Notes: a model not told the origin generated them from the letters alone. Counted from the first letter of the stretch, positions 23,901 through 37,162 are shown. The stretch: 64,000 nucleotides of DNA from Lingula anatina (GCF_001039355.2 NW_019775630.1:30561-94560), one strand, 5' to 3'. A program made the numbers and translations.

Positions 23901-25214
23901 CTCTCAATATAAGCTTTCTGGATATTGATTCACTTGAGTATCAGCGTAGATTTTTGGAAATAAATCTAAAGACCAAAACTGTAAGTTTATCTTCATCTGA
24001 AAGATGCTGTACCCCTTAGAATAAAAGAGTTGTGCGCTTGTATCTATATCAGACAAATAAATACCCATATATAAATACCCACTTAATGACTATATATGTA
24101 CCTGAACTTATTACTTCATGAACTGACAATTGAAATAACTTACTATCTCCAAGGGGTGGTGGTGCTTCCGTTGTAGTTGGTGGAGGCGTTGTATCTGAAA
24201 TATAATATAATATAATATAATATAATATAATATAATATAATATAATATAGATAAAACACACTACACCTTGAACCTCCACCAAGACAAAATGTGATAATAA
24301 TCAAATTAAACGATATGTTTCAAAAGCTATAAGGAAACCCAAATATAGCTAAAGTGCGTTATCCTTTTTTCTTTTAAAAACTATTTATCTTAAAAAGTCA
24401 TCACAATTATATTATCTTAAAAAATAATTATAATAATAATAATAAAAAGAAAGTTCACAGAAGTCCTTTTTTGTTGTCAGTGGTTTGAATGTTTTCCTTA
24501 CCAAACACCAGAGTTTTAATGCCGGTTTTTTCATTTGTAATTTTTATCTATTATTATTATTTTTTTTTGTCTAACAATACTAAAAAAAATGGCACTGAAT
24601 AGGCAGAGATATCTCCGTGAGCGAATAATGAAAACAATTCTCCTTGTGACACTGGTAGGTACTATGAAATAGTGTAACCTGATATGATACGTACACACGG
24701 GGCACTGTTCAGTCTTCCCGAGGGGGAGGTACTTATCACGACATAGCTGATCTGGCTGTAGCTCGCAGCTGACACAAACAACGGCTTCTTCGCCCGCCGG
24801 TGGGGGTGCTGGATACGCCATGGAGGCCCATAACGATCCGATGGCGCACTGCTTTAGGGTGACATTTTTCAGTAGGGTATAGGCGAAGTCACACTGCCAG
24901 TAAAATGCGCAATCGAGATCTGCGACGTAGGCGACACCTTGTGACACGTTCGGTTTGTCAACCAGGCATCGGCTCCTTGCTTCCTCTAAAATTTATTAAA
25001 ATAAAATAATAATTATAAAAAAAAACAGAATATCTTTATATGGCTTCATTAACTGTATCATTCCATTACTTAGAGCATGAAAAGGTGGTCTGCTCGTTTA
25101 AATGATCAATCGCAGGGCGGAAGCGACTTTTGCCAACTGGTACCTACCCCTCGTTAAGTGAGATTGAGCATATGTGGCGCCTACCAGCGCTAGACACAGA
25201 AGTACGATCTTCAT
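20910..25214 (-). CDS. Gene D: PIF-like secreted chitin-binding/LamG protein, complete
   Basis: Nine coding exons on minus: 25148-25214, 24695-24985, 24144-24194, 23385-23528, 22737-22871, 22306-22508, 21804-21915, 21486-21610 and 20910-20993. They join in frame to 403 residues. Signal peptide 1-16 (MKIVLLCLALVGATYA); chitin-binding-type module about 23-119 (DCAFYWQC, NVT sequon, eight Cys); linker about 120-136 (PPPTTTEAPPPLG); second Cys module about 137-184 (WYLNANQTVDCGHLIFNF, CIC); LamG-like domain about 185-376 (CAEFNGSGGLQIPYFKN, LRWDGKVLTLTL, PLFVGYVP, SGNICL); acidic tail LYFTDKLYDNDDDVEADIRL ending PQW. This order matches the C-terminal part of PIF-type matrix proteins, without the VWA. 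Expected to be secreted and chitin-associated; calcium binding by the acidic tail is a guess. Exon 5 and its upstream intron look converted from the A/B copies. Confidence 0.88.
21149..21152. other. Four-base gap inside poly(A)
   Basis: Four n within an adenine run of about 50, in the last intron of gene D. The homopolymer length is therefore unreliable. Confidence 0.95.
24195..24249. repeat. (AATAT)n repeat beside the linker-exon acceptor (gene D)
   Basis: Same position as in A, B, C, E and F: directly upstream of the exon-3 acceptor in sense orientation, supplying most of its pyrimidine tract. Confidence 0.9.
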
Positions 25215-25278
25215 TGCGATCTGAAAAAAAAAAAAAAAAAACAAATAGGCAAACAAACAATCAACCAACCAAAAATCA

Positions 25279-25318
<40 letters not shown>

Positions 25319-25633
25319 TAATAAAAAATATTTAGATGTTACCCAGTCTTCGCTGAAGGTGAAACTATGATTTCGTCCATTTTCTAAAGAAAATTTATAA
25401 AATCTATTGTCAAAAATCCATCTGCTTTCCTGTAAAACTGACTGCTTGTATGGAAAATATTTGAATTTTATTTTTCAACTTAACTGAAACGCCAATAATA
25501 AAACCCAAATATCCAAATAATACTTTATTTAATATAGGTAGGCAATAAACCTGCTGCATTGATATTATCTGAAATATTGTACTCATACTATAAAGAAATA
25601 AATAAAAAAGATTTCCAAACGGACACCTTGGNA

Positions 25634-25673
<40 letters not shown>

Positions 25674-25986
25674 TAATAAAAAATATTTAGATGTTACCCA
25701 GTCTTCGCTGAAGGTGAAACTATGATTTCGTCCATTTTCTAAAGAAAATTTATAAAATCTATTGTCAAAAATCCATCTGCTTTCCTGTAAAACTGACTGC
25801 TTGTATGGAAAATATTTGAATTTTATTTTTCAACTTAACTGAAACGCCAATAATAAAACCCAAATATCCAAATAATACTTTATTTAATATAGGTAGGCAA
25901 TAAACCTGCTGCATTGATATTATCTGAAATATTGTACTCATACTATAAAGAAATAAATAAAAAAGATTTCCAAACGGACACCTTGG
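25279..25986. repeat. 353-bp direct duplication around a single n
   Basis: 25279-25631 and 25633-25986 appear identical apart from the (AAT)n length: both run from AATATAATAATAAT through TTTAGATGTTACCCAGTC to GACACCTTGG. One n (25632) lies between them. This looks like two overlapping contig ends joined without merging, in the 5' UTR intron of gene D. Confidence 0.85.
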
Positions 25987-26278
25987 ATTTGAAGCATTCC
26001 TCATTCTCTATTTAAATCAGCATTATTAATTGCGTACAGAATATGCGCTTAGATCAAATCAGATCATGTTAACATTTTTTTCATCACAGGTAAAAACACA
26101 ATCCAATCTTCTAAAAACATGTCCCCTTACACCGATATCCTTATCAATAATGGACAGAAACACTTTATTTCCCTTAACCCTCTATGTCTTTAAAACAGAA
26201 CATCTATTGAGAACTTCCCAGTAAATTTAAATATCTGGTAGAGGCCTCAAGTGTTCAAGTCTAACTATTGCTCCTTAC

Positions 26279-26350
26279 CTTTCAGCTGTGAACCCGTCCA
26301 CGGTCAGGAAGCAGTGTGATAGTCTAACGGGGCGTCTCATCTCTTTTATC
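26279..26350 (-). promoter_or_regulatory. Gene D core promoter and noncoding first exon
   Basis: GATAAAAG (26343-26350), likely start near 26318, and noncoding exon ending at 26279 with donor GTAAGG. The sequence GTGGACGGGTTCACAGCTG just before the donor is unchanged from gene A. The conserved upstream element is at 26381-26440. Confidence 0.65.
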
Positions 26351-26977
26351 CTCCTCTCGACATATTCAAGTAAGAAGAATGTTAATATTTACGTTATTTA
26401 TGCGCGTTATTCTATTACTGATGATGTCTCTATGGCTGTCAAGAGACATTACAATTGTTAATTTCAAAATAATTAATGCGGTATTTTAGAATATATTATT
26501 GTTTCGGCATATCCTTTTGGCAGGGGTCAGTGGTGTAAAAAAATAAAATAAAAATTCCTTCTGACTATATGCCATCATATTTTAAACAATATGGTCTTAA
26601 ATGAAATTGAGCTTACACTAGACGTAAATACAAATTTATGATCAATAAAATGAAATAGAATAGTGCTCTAAAATAAATAGTACTCTTAAATGATGCGACA
26701 GGCAGATTCATAAGCCAAATATAAAATTTTCATTGTATATGGTATATGGGCGAGACAATAGGATGGGTTTTTCGTCCGTTAATAAAATTTATAATGCTAT
26801 AATTCAGTTGTTTGACGTCATTTGTATTATTTTATGTGCATGTATTTAGCGTTGCCTGTTCTGGTGATTATTGTGTAAATTAACGTCACCGCCCTATAAA
26901 GTAGACCGCAATTTAAATTTGTATGGACCATGTCCAGGTATACACTGTCACGACATCCATATATGAGGCACATTGGC

Positions 26978-27041
<64 letters not shown>

Positions 27042-27090
27042 TAGGAGAAAAACAAAGGTGCACGCTTGCGGGCGCGAGAGAGAAATACAG

Positions 27091-27127
<37 letters not shown>

Positions 27128-27230
27128 AAAGAGAGAGAGAGATTGGAGGAAAAGAAAAGTGCATGTATGACTGCGAGAGAGAGAAAGACAGGTGTGTGTC
27201 TGAGAGAGAGAGAGAGAGAGAGAGAGCACG
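26978..27230. repeat. Compound GT/GA microsatellite
   Basis: Several (GT)n and (GA)n tracts. Overlapping reading frames in all directions here are low-complexity translations. Confidence 0.9.
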
Positions 27231-27770
27231 GGTACAGGGTGAGAACATCCTTAGCTGTGTCAAATATACACAACTACATGTACATCCCTTGTTTACCGTA
27301 TACATTTTATTAGAGAACTTAGCAGTACGCGTCGCCATTTTAAGGAGAGACCATCCATTAGACAATTTAAGGCAAAAATACGCGATTGCTATCATGTACT
27401 CTTAATCAAAAGGCTGTCACACACAAGATTTCTTTGTTTATTTTATGAATCATAACATCCTGTCTGTAAATTGTTAAATGTATTCCTGTTTATTCCAGTT
27501 CATATCTAACATGACTTACGGCACAGAGAAAGAGGCACCGGAGTAGACGCCCATATATTCATCATTTATTCAGATTTTAAATATGTACACCTTAGCCCAT
27601 TCTACAGTGATTGCCATAGAGGTAAAAACATGTCCATAAAACTGCAAAGAAACCACCCAATTCACCAAATTTGCACACAATTAGCATCAAGACACGTGTC
27701 CAATTGCACGAATGTTTACTACCGCTTACTGTAATTATCTCTCACAACTGGTACTGTACTCCAGTACGCG

Positions 27771-27907
27771 TATAAAAACCTTTCACAAACCTGTTTTATG
27801 TTTTATCGTCCCATTCTACCTTGACAGAGTCAGTCCAGACCATTCGGGGGCTGATTCTATCTCATCTGCACCATGTGACCCAACCCATGCCGCAAGTGCT
27901 CGATACG
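27771..27907 (+). promoter_or_regulatory. Plus-strand TATA box plus putative noncoding exon (D spacer)
   Basis: TATAAAAACC, then conserved sequence including CCATGTGACCCAACCCATGC, ending CGATACG at donor GTTAGT. Confidence 0.35.
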
Positions 27908-30168
27908 GTTAGTATTTCGATTTTGAGAAACCTATTTATTTTTGAACCTTTGTCAAAAAATATTCTTCAATTTCGACGTTTGTGCATGAAGTGGTTTCGG
28001 AGAGTTTCTGTCTGAAAAACCAACTTAATATGATAGTTTGATAGCATCCAAAGTTTGCGCGAAAATTTTGTCGGTTGAGAATTAAGACTTCGAATTCGGG
28101 TTTTTTTAAAAAGATATTAATTCACAACAATATAGACTACAGGTATACTCCAGCTGTTCTTGCAGAACGTTCAGATTTTTTTGTTTTTACTTACAGGTCT
28201 GATGAGGAAGATTTTGTCACCGATTTAGGCATGGCGGTAATAGCAGCAATTACCTGAGGTATGCTTGCCGTTCGTTTAATAACTTTCTTCAAACTGTTAA
28301 CATGCGCGCCGCTTCCACATTGCTCCATACGCGAAAGGCTTAGCGCCAGAACGTGGCTAATGGTGTGTTTATTTTCTCCGTTGGCAACTTTGACATAATA
28401 GGTTAATTTTTTTCTTCTAGGTGTAAGAATAAACTGCATTAAATAACCCATGGTTTTGCCTTCCCACACTGCTGGGATAAATAAGTTAAACGACGTTCGC
28501 CCTTTCGTAACTGTCCAATAACTTTCACAACTTCAAGCTCTTTCCACACAGCGTCTTTCCACACAGAAACTCAAACCTTCGCTTTTTGTAATAATGGGAA
28601 ATGAAAATCTCACTAGTACGATGTGTACAGAGTTTCAGCAATTGGAAAAGAAAAAGGGCTTGGAACTTGTGAGCAGCGCATTGATTTATAGAAGCATTTC
28701 TAAAGGATATGGTCACCCTTCGTCCCAGACTCCTTATCTACTGCCTTTTATACATTCTTTAGGAAAATAAATATATCTTCAGTGTTCAGTGGCTAAATTA
28801 ATTAACATTTACACATACACATGTATATCATCTTACAGATCACGTCATAATTGCGATTTGGGGGTAAACACTGAAAAATCGATTTATCAAATCTCTCTTT
28901 TACCTGAGCACCCACGATCACCATTTCAACGCCAACTTAATGACACCATTAAGTACTCCAAAACCTTGCCAGCGATTTTTCTTTAAAGTCTTAGTACAGA
29001 TTTTATCGTCGATAAAACAAACTAATGTCATTGTTTAATGAAAATCTGTAATAAGGGACGCATAACTCAATAACAAAAACATTTAAACCAGAATGACATT
29101 AATGGATTGTAGCATATACACTCCTGGTCAACTCTGCCAATTTTCATGATAAAATCTTGTTCAGGGCTGAAGTTACGGCAAGCGCATATCGATTGCTACC
29201 TCACCTCAAAATAGTGTTAAATATAGAAAAAAGTCAAAATAGTGTTAAAATAGGTGTTAAATTGACAATTAAAGCTTTGAGTTGCCTATGCTTACACATT
29301 AAAACGACAAAAATATAAACGCCAATATTTTATACTTCGGAGGGTTTTTTCATTGTTTTAAATCAGCACAAAGATAGTTGCTTTATTGAATAATTAGATG
29401 CAGGAAAAAAAACTCACTTGTGGTATCTAGATGATAATTTAATGGTGAAGTTTTTGAATGGACAAAAATGTCATAATTATGAAACATGGCTATAGTATGC
29501 CCTGAAAATTCTGTTTTCACACATATTTTCAAAACGGCTGCTAAAAGAAACAGCATGCTAAAGAAAATTATTTATGGCAAATTGGACATGATATTTTTTT
29601 TTAAATTCTTTTCTTTGAAAGGACAAACTATATACAGGGAATTAAAGGCGTGAAACCAAAATGCACACAAGATGGCTATACATGAGGTATGCATGGTTTC
29701 CCGCAAATTCTGAGAAAGCTGATGAAAGCATAACCAAAAATATTCACACTTGAATTAGTGGACTGCTATTTATTCTTTTGGGGGCCGTTTTGATCTTATA
29801 CACGTAAATAACTACATATTGATTCTTCATTCAAACCATGGTATTTTAATTTCTGACTATTAAATGATATCGTGAGCCATTACAAAACTATGTGGTTTAA
29901 ATTTCTTCTCGAAACGGTATTTGTAGCGGCCACATTGTGGATACACTGTTTATTTTTAGAAATCCGAAATTGCTCGGAATCCCGTTCTCTACAAAGGTGC
30001 CAATTTTCATGCTACCAAGTGAAGAGACATGGTTTTTCACCAAATTGCTGGCCTCTGTCTCGAAACCTGACCAAGAACTTGCTTATAAACTTGTTCATTT
30101 GTTTTGCTAAAAGATTCTTTTATAGAGTATATCAAATTGCGAGCATTTTCCCTCTCCACCCCCATTTC

Positions 30169-30199
<31 letters not shown>

Positions 30200-30308
30200 T
30201 TTATTTCTTAAAACCGCACTACACTAGCGTCTCAGTGCTGTTTACAGGTAAACTTATTAGGATAACAACTTATTATATATATAATAAAAGCTAAGGTAAA
30301 AAAAAAAA

Positions 30309-30994
30309 NNNNNNNNNNNNNNNNNNNNNNNNNNNNNNNNNNNNNNNNNNNNNNNNNNNNNNNNNNNNNNNNNNNNNNNNNNNNNNNNNNNNNNNNNNNN
30401 NNNNNNNNNNNNNNNNNNNNNNNNNNNNNNNNNNNNNNNNNNNNNNNNNNNNNNNNNNNNNNNNNNNNNNNNNNNNNNNNNNNNNNNNNNNNNNNNNNNN
30501 NNNNNNNNNNNNNNNNNNNNNNNNNNNNNNNNNNNNNNNNNNNNNNNNNNNNNNNNNNNNNNNNNNNNNNNNNNNNNNNNNNNNNNNNNNNNNNNNNNNN
30601 NNNNNNNNNNNNNNNNNNNNNNNNNNNNNNNNNNNNNNNNNNNNNNNNNNNNNNNNNNNNNNNNNNNNNNNNNNNNNNNNNNNNNNNNNNNNNNNNNNNN
30701 NNNNNNNNNNNNNNNNNNNNNNNNNNNNNNNNNNNNNNNNNNNNNNNNNNNNNNNNNNNNNNNNNNNNNNNNNNNNNNNNNNNNNNNNNNNNNNNNNNNN
30801 NNNNNNNNNNNNNNNNNNNNNNNNNNNNNNNNNNNNNNNNNNNNNNNNNNNNNNNNNNNNNNNNNNNNNNNNNNNNNNNNNNNNNNNNNNNNNNNNNNNN
30901 NNNNNNNNNNNNNNNNNNNNNNNNNNNNNNNNNNNNNNNNNNNNNNNNNNNNNNNNNNNNNNNNNNNNNNNNNNNNNNNNNNNNNNNNNNNNNN
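30309..30994. other. Assembly gap
   Basis: 686 n between adenine-rich edges. A pure poly(A) run follows at 31036-31097. Content unknown. Confidence 0.99.
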
Positions 30995-31031
30995 CTGTTT
31001 TAAGTAAAAATTTTTAATAAAAAAAATTATA

Positions 31032-31099
<68 letters not shown>

Positions 31100-31386
31100 G
31101 AATACCCTGTACAGCACTTGTGACATCCATAAATCTATCAGTTTGAAAAAAAAAAGCGCTTTAACTTTTACGTGTTAGCCCCAGTTCAGGTCATGCAGGT
31201 ACAAGGTGTGGGGTAAAAATCAGATAATGCGCAGTTGTTGTGTTACATTCGCCTTTTGACTTTAGACGAAATTGAATATAAAAAGTCGATTAAGTTTTCA
31301 GCATCATTATAAATGTGGGTTGCATTATCTGTCATAGATCATTGCCGTTTTGTTCAGATATCATTAAGGTATAGATAAAGTACGAA

Positions 31387-31472
31387 GCGCTGAGCTTTAC
31401 GAGAAATAGAGCAGATAATTGGCGAGGCGAGCCGAGACAATTATCTGCTCTATTTCTCGTAAAGCTCAGCGC
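31387..31472. repeat. Perfect 34-bp inverted repeat (foldback element)
   Basis: Arms 31387-31420 and 31439-31472 are exact reverse complements (GCGCTGAGCTTTACGAGAAA... against ...TTTCTCGTAAAGCTCAGCGC) around an 18-base GC-rich spacer. Pairing continues imperfectly outward (AGATAAAGTAC against GTGCTTTATCT). Further GTGCTTTA/TAAAGCAC motifs at 31477-31605 suggest a larger nested-palindrome MITE. A hairpin RNA is the alternative. Confidence 0.8.
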
Positions 31473-31720
31473 CGAGTGCTTTATCTGGCTTAAAGCACGA
31501 GTAATTAACCCTGTGCATTGGTGCGTAGAACGCATTCCTGGATGACGTGACTTTACACGAAATAAAGCACGGCGCGACCTATTGTCTTTTGACAGGAGAG
31601 TGCTTTAATCATATTTTGAAAATAAAGTTGTAATGGGTAATATTAAGGGAAATCGAAGCATCATTAAAATGCTGACGTCATAATTGGTTTTGTATACAGG
31701 TACCTCCGAATGAAACCATA

Positions 31721-31761
<41 letters not shown>

Positions 31762-31908
31762 TTACATTTACTTACAATTATCTCTCAACTTCTACAGTTT
31801 ATCTCTCTTTCTGTCTCTTCCCTCTCCCTCATTCTCTCCCTCAAAAACACAGACTGCACAAAAGGAAATCATAAAGCGTACAAACTATATTTTGAAATGC
31901 GTCCTAAG

Positions 31909-31914
31909 TTTATT
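31909..31914 (-). terminator. Polyadenylation signal of gene E
   Basis: AATAAA on minus in context GAATAAACTTAGGACGCAT, about 290 bp past the stop, matching D and F. Confidence 0.6.
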
Positions 31915-32105
31915 CTAAATTGCTTTACATCGCAGGATGTTATGTCTATTGGACTACGAGAACATGGCGTTCAAATGTGATCACATCAGCATCATCGCAA
32001 AACAAATCTCTCCAGCTAGAAGAAACGTATCAAACAAGCTTCTTTTTTTACGGAATCCAGTTCTACATCCGAATATCAAAAAATCATCATTGGAACTAAT
32101 GAGTC

Positions 32106-32107
<2 letters not shown>

Positions 32108-32158
<51 letters not shown>
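32108..32158. repeat. (AT)n microsatellite in gene E 3' UTR
   Basis: About twenty-five AT units between the stop codon and the poly(A) signal. The F 3' UTR has a shorter (AT)n at the same place (40527-40558). Confidence 0.9.
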
Positions 32159-32163
<5 letters not shown>

Positions 32164-32205
32164 TTCTTGCTTTGGTGGGGATCTGTCGTCTTTATCGATC
32201 GTCAC

Positions 32206-34962
32206 CTAATATCCGATTGCTGGTCCGGAGTAATCGGCCATGACATCTACTCTTGCAGGCTCGGCGTTTTCATACACTTTGTCGGTAAAGTAGAGCTGAA
32301 AAAAAGATAAAAGAAAGGTTACGAAAGGAGCACATACCCGCAGTATCTCTTGCGCTTGGCTTTTTTTCTCATCAGTCTTAGTTGTCCGCATGCCATGGCA
32401 AAATGCACTATGAACAGCAAAAACGCGACAAAATATGTCTTGAACCATGTTCCATACTGGTACATTTCACTATAATACCCTCCTCTTCTGCTGTTTTATA
32501 TCTTTCTCGGGGGAGATTTTGGGACAGGGTGTCCCATGTGATACATGTATATACTCACCAAACAAATATTGCCAGAAAAGCTTCCTGGGAGACCTGGTAC
32601 GTTGTACGTGGGCGGCACATAACCGACGAAGAGAGGTTCTTGTGGTAAACAAACAATAGACCATTTGAAATCGTGGTCTGGAACTGAAAGTAAAGTAAAA
32701 TTAAAGAGATGCACATTTTTTGAAATTAATACCCGGGTATATCAGTTGTATTTAGTAAATCGCTGATTGTTTAGTAGTGAAGTCATTATCTGTTAGATTT
32801 AGTATACCATAGTTATAGTAATCCCTTACTTTATGAGGGATTTGTAATATAATAACATGATATAACACTTCTAAGATAAAACCCAATAGGTAAACCATGC
32901 ATACCAATTGGTGCTATAACAAAACTCTCGTATGCGGCGTCTCCGGCGTATACGGTGAGGGTTAAGACCTTGCCATTCCATCTCAAGATCACCAGTACAT
33001 ACCCGGCCCCTGGTGCCTGCAATGATACAAAACTCATATTAAATAATTCATATGTTTCAAATTAGTCTTCAATCATTCGCCTATGAGATCCTTTTGTCAA
33101 TTTATCTATTCATTTATTTATTCATTGTTCAATTCATGAGTAGATACTTGTGTGGGTGCTCCTACTGCATTGATGTGCTACCAATGGATTCATAAAAAAT
33201 ATAAACTACTCTTTAAAAAGGGAGGCAGTTATTGTACTGTTTTGAGGATATGACCACTGACCTTGGCCTTTATAGTCACACCCAGGCCAGGGATGCTGTC
33301 TCTTTACCAGTTATATGATTGTCATTGGTACATGTACTCCCTAATGAGGTACTATTAAATATATAAAACACAATTCAATAAATGAGATATATGAATAAAC
33401 GCACATCGTTTGTGACTGTCAAGGGAACTTCCTGGGCTAGGGGGTTCCTGATTACAACAGACGCTGAGATTACATCACCGCTTATGGAGATGGTAATGCA
33501 CCCGTAAAGAAGAACAGCATCCTGGGACCCCTCTCTGTTGAAGACAACTGCAGTTAGCCAGCTGTCCCGAGGACGCATGTTCTTAAAGTATGGGATTTGA
33601 AGTCCGCCTTGAAAATAAGAGACCAAACTGTTGTAATTAATTGTATTGAAAATCAATTAAAAGGTTTTCGAATACTATGAACAAAATAAATTTATTATGG
33701 TCAATAAGAAAGTATTTAGAAGTAGTAAAAAGTAAATAAAAAAGTAAATAAATAAGTAAGTTGAATACTAAGAAGCTAAATCAGTTACTAATAATTACAT
33801 AATTAAAAATAACTAGATAGATATAAATAAATAAATTAATTAAAAATACATCCTTTTACCTGATCCGTTAAACTCGGCGCATCCTGGCTCTATTACCGAC
33901 AATCCTACTGTGCCCACTGGTTCATTGGCGGCGTAAAGTCTGTTGTTGTCCGAGTTCAAGTTCACATCAAAATTCCACCGACCTGGAAACTCAGCTGAAA
34001 TGATAGTAGACATAACATATAGGAAGCAACTGAGCTAATGCCCAAAATTATTTCAGTGGAACCTCTCAGCAATCTTTATATACCTTGAAATCACTGATTC
34101 AGCTATGAATCATCTGAATAAAAATGACGCAGAGTAAAATTTAAACTAAACAACAGAGCAATTCAAAGGCAATTTCTCAACACAAGTTTTTTTTTAATAT
34201 TAGAGGACAAGAATGAAGAGACGGAAGTATGACCACTTCTTTCCCTTTATTGAAGTGACTATCCTCAAAATTTAATCAAATTTTGTGAAAATGGAGATAC
34301 AATGTTCATGATGCAACTGCAACAACAACAACCTGCTCCGTTCGCAGAAGTGATAAGGCTATTTTTATTAGAATATTTAGTGTTAAATGTATACCAGTTA
34401 CAAACCTTTGTTGTTTTCTTTCCTCCTAAAATAAAAAAAATCTGTAAAGGTAGTTTTACTCCAATATTGATAATAACACTGTATATATCCTTAATCGATT
34501 TATTACTCGTTGAAATACAAAGTTATAGAACTTACGCTTTCCGTCACAACGACAAATGTTAAAATTAAAGATAAGATGTCCACAGTCAAGCGTTTCATTC
34601 GCGTTCAGGTACCATACTTTGGTTTCTTCTCCTATAATTTCTTGGTATGCCAATTTCTGAGGCATGAGAGTACACTTCTCTGGAATTAAGGATACATCAT
34701 TTTCAAAAATTAAAATAATAATCAGCCTTCTTACGGATATCACACAAGTATATCACAAATACATTTAAACTGTTACATTATTACTTAAGTGTATGGATTC
34801 TCCAGACCCAAGGTCCCATAAACATAGATTGTGGCAGTGCCACAGCTGTAAGAATTTGGTTTTAGAGTTATCTTAAAAGTATTTTTTAAAAATAATTTTT
34901 GAATTATAGCACATTAAAATAAAATTCGTAACGTAGGTTGTGACAGTGCTACAGCCTATATG

Positions 34963-34998
<36 letters not shown>

Positions 34999-36396
34999 GC
35001 AAAATGTCTCTGAAATTTTAATATTTATAGAGCTCTTAAAAGTGAAACATGAATAAAAATATATAAAATAGTAATGATAACAAGAAAATCCTTAAGTTAG
35101 AGCTTTTTAAATTTAAATTTAAATTTAGGAACCGGAGACCTTTGTACAGTGGACATTCGTCCCATATACTAATCCCAATACTCTGACTAACCCTAACCTG
35201 TACTAATCGCATGGGATCCCGGACTTCCAATCCTAGAATTTCCATTCCTTTCACGCTTGTAATGGCTCAAAGTTTTCAATATAAGTTTTCCGGATATTTT
35301 TTCAGCCTTGATTATCAGTGTAGATGTTTTGAAATAAATGTTAAGTTAAGACCACATCTGTAAGTTTACTGGTATCTTCACCCAATACAAATTAAAATGA
35401 AAGGATTGTACACTTGGAACTTCAGACAAATAAAATGTTTTCAAAATAAATACCCACTTAATGGCTATCTATGTACCTGAACTTATAACTTAATGAACTG
35501 ATTATTGAAATAACTTACTTGATCCAAGAGGTGGTGGTGCTTCCGTTGTAGTTGGTGGAGGCGTTGTATCTGAAATATAATATAATATAATATAATATAA
35601 TATAATATAATATAATATATTAATATGACATTGTTAAAACATACTAAAAGCTTAAAAATAATAATTATGCTCACCAAGAGAGGATGAACCTCCACCAAGA
35701 CAAATTGTGATAATTAACAAACAAATTGAATGATATGTTTCAAAAGGTAAAAAGGGGCTCGAATGTGGCTAAAAGTGCATCACCAATTTTCCTTTGAACA
35801 ACTGTTTATCGTAAAAACCATCACAATTATATCATCTTTCCAAAAAATGTCCTTAATTGTTGGCATTGGTTAAATGTTTTCGGTACCAGACACCAGAGTT
35901 GTAAGGCCGTTTTTTTTATTCATTTTTTCTATTTTATCTATTTATCTATATTTTTTGCGAAAAACTCTCCTTAAAAATGGGACAGAATAGGCCGAGATAT
36001 CTCCGTGAGCGAATAACGACTATACAAATTATCCTTGTGACCTTGTTAGATGGTATAAAAATAGTTTAAGGTGATATGATACGTACACACGGGGCACTGT
36101 TCAGTCTTCCCGAGGGGGAGGTACTTAACACGACATAGCTGATCGGGCTGTAGCTCGCAGCTGACACAAACAACGGCTTCTTCGCCCGCCGGTGGGGGTG
36201 CTGGAAATGCCATGGAGGCCCACAACGATCCGATGGCGCATTGCTTTAGGGTGACATTTTTCAGTAGGGTGTAGGCGAAGTCACACTGCCAGTAAAAGGC
36301 GCAGTCAATGTCGGCGACGTAGGCGACACCTTGTGACACGCCCGGTTTGTTCAACAATGCATCGGTTCCTTGCTTCCTCTAAAAATGAAATAAAAT

Positions 36397-36438
<42 letters not shown>

Positions 36439-36626
36439 GATTACTTGTATATTACTTCATGAACTGTACAATTTTATTACATAGTACATGTAGCATGAAA
36501 TGCGGTTCGCTCATTTAAATGACAAATCGCTAGGTGAAAACGGCTCTTGCCAGCTTTCTTACCCCTCGATAAATGCTGAGCGTAGGTAGCGCAGACCAGC
36601 GCTAGACACACAAGTACAATCTTCAT
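32206..36626 (-). CDS. Gene E: PIF-like protein with a one-base insertion in exon 2
   Basis: Exons on minus: 36563-36626, 36087-36378, 35519-35569, 34536-34679, 33860-33994, 33405-33607, 32905-33016, 32559-32683 and 32206-32295. It has signal peptide MKIVLVCLALVCATYA, chitin-binding-type module, TTTE linker, second Cys module (LDCGHLIFNF), LamG-like exons and tail LYFTDKVYENAEPARVDVMA ending AIGY. Exon 2 is 292 nt against 291 in D: an extra base near 36350 (GTTGAACAAACC versus GTTGACAAACC) breaks the frame just after the first conserved Cys. Splicing to a downstream AG (GCAAG, near 36369) would restore the frame but lose that Cys. It may be a recent pseudogene, an altered protein, or a sequencing error. 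All later exons are open and about 404 residues would result without the insertion. The exon 6 donor is GTGCGT. Confidence 0.78.
35572..35620. repeat. (AATAT)n repeat beside the linker-exon acceptor (gene E)
   Basis: About nine pentanucleotide units immediately upstream of exon 3 in sense orientation. Confidence 0.9.
36394..36437. repeat. (AAT)n microsatellite in intron 1 of gene E
   Basis: About fourteen AAT units between the signal and chitin-binding exons. Confidence 0.9.
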
Positions 36627-37162
36627 TGTGATCTGGAAACAGCAACAAAAAAACTATCATTTAGACGGCACCCAGTCTTCGCTGAAAGAGAAACCATGAT
36701 TTCGTCCATTTTCTAAAACAGATATATCTTACTCATACTAAAAAAGAAATTAATGAAAACGATTACCAAATGGATAGATTTGTTGCAGCATTCCTTAGTA
36801 TCTATTTAATAAGCGTAATTTTAATCAAAATCAATTAAAATTGTGTACAGAATACGCGCTTATATCAAATCGGATCATTTTAATATTTCTTTTCATCACG
36901 GGTAAGATACACAATCCAGACCAGACTCGTTTTAACGAGTAGTATTTATCGTATTGAAATACATGTTCCCTGACACCGGTATTCTTATCAGTAGGGGACA
37001 GAAACACCTTATTCCCCCTCCCCCCAACTCTCTATGTCTTTAATACAAAAGTACCAATATATAAAAATAAACACGAAAAGAAGAAGGCCATAGTGGACTT
37101 CCCTGTAAATTTTAATTTCTGGTCGAGACCTGAAGTTGTCTGGTCTAACTATTCCACCTTAC

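Larger units (their letters stand above)
26450..31908. other. Spacer between gene E 3' end and gene D promoter
   Basis: Holds the family spacer block (26690-26930), a large GT/GA microsatellite (26978-27230), the plus-strand TATA element (27771-27907), poly(A) runs, a 686-base gap and a foldback. At 28197-28258 TTACAG followed by GATGAGGAAGATTTTGTCAC is exon-like, and decayed versions occur in the A, C and E spacers. No intact protein gene is supported. Confidence 0.5.

Noticed and set aside
30257-31126. 289-residue frame spanning the gap
   Set aside because: It is poly-Phe from a T-run plus unknown bases; not a gene.
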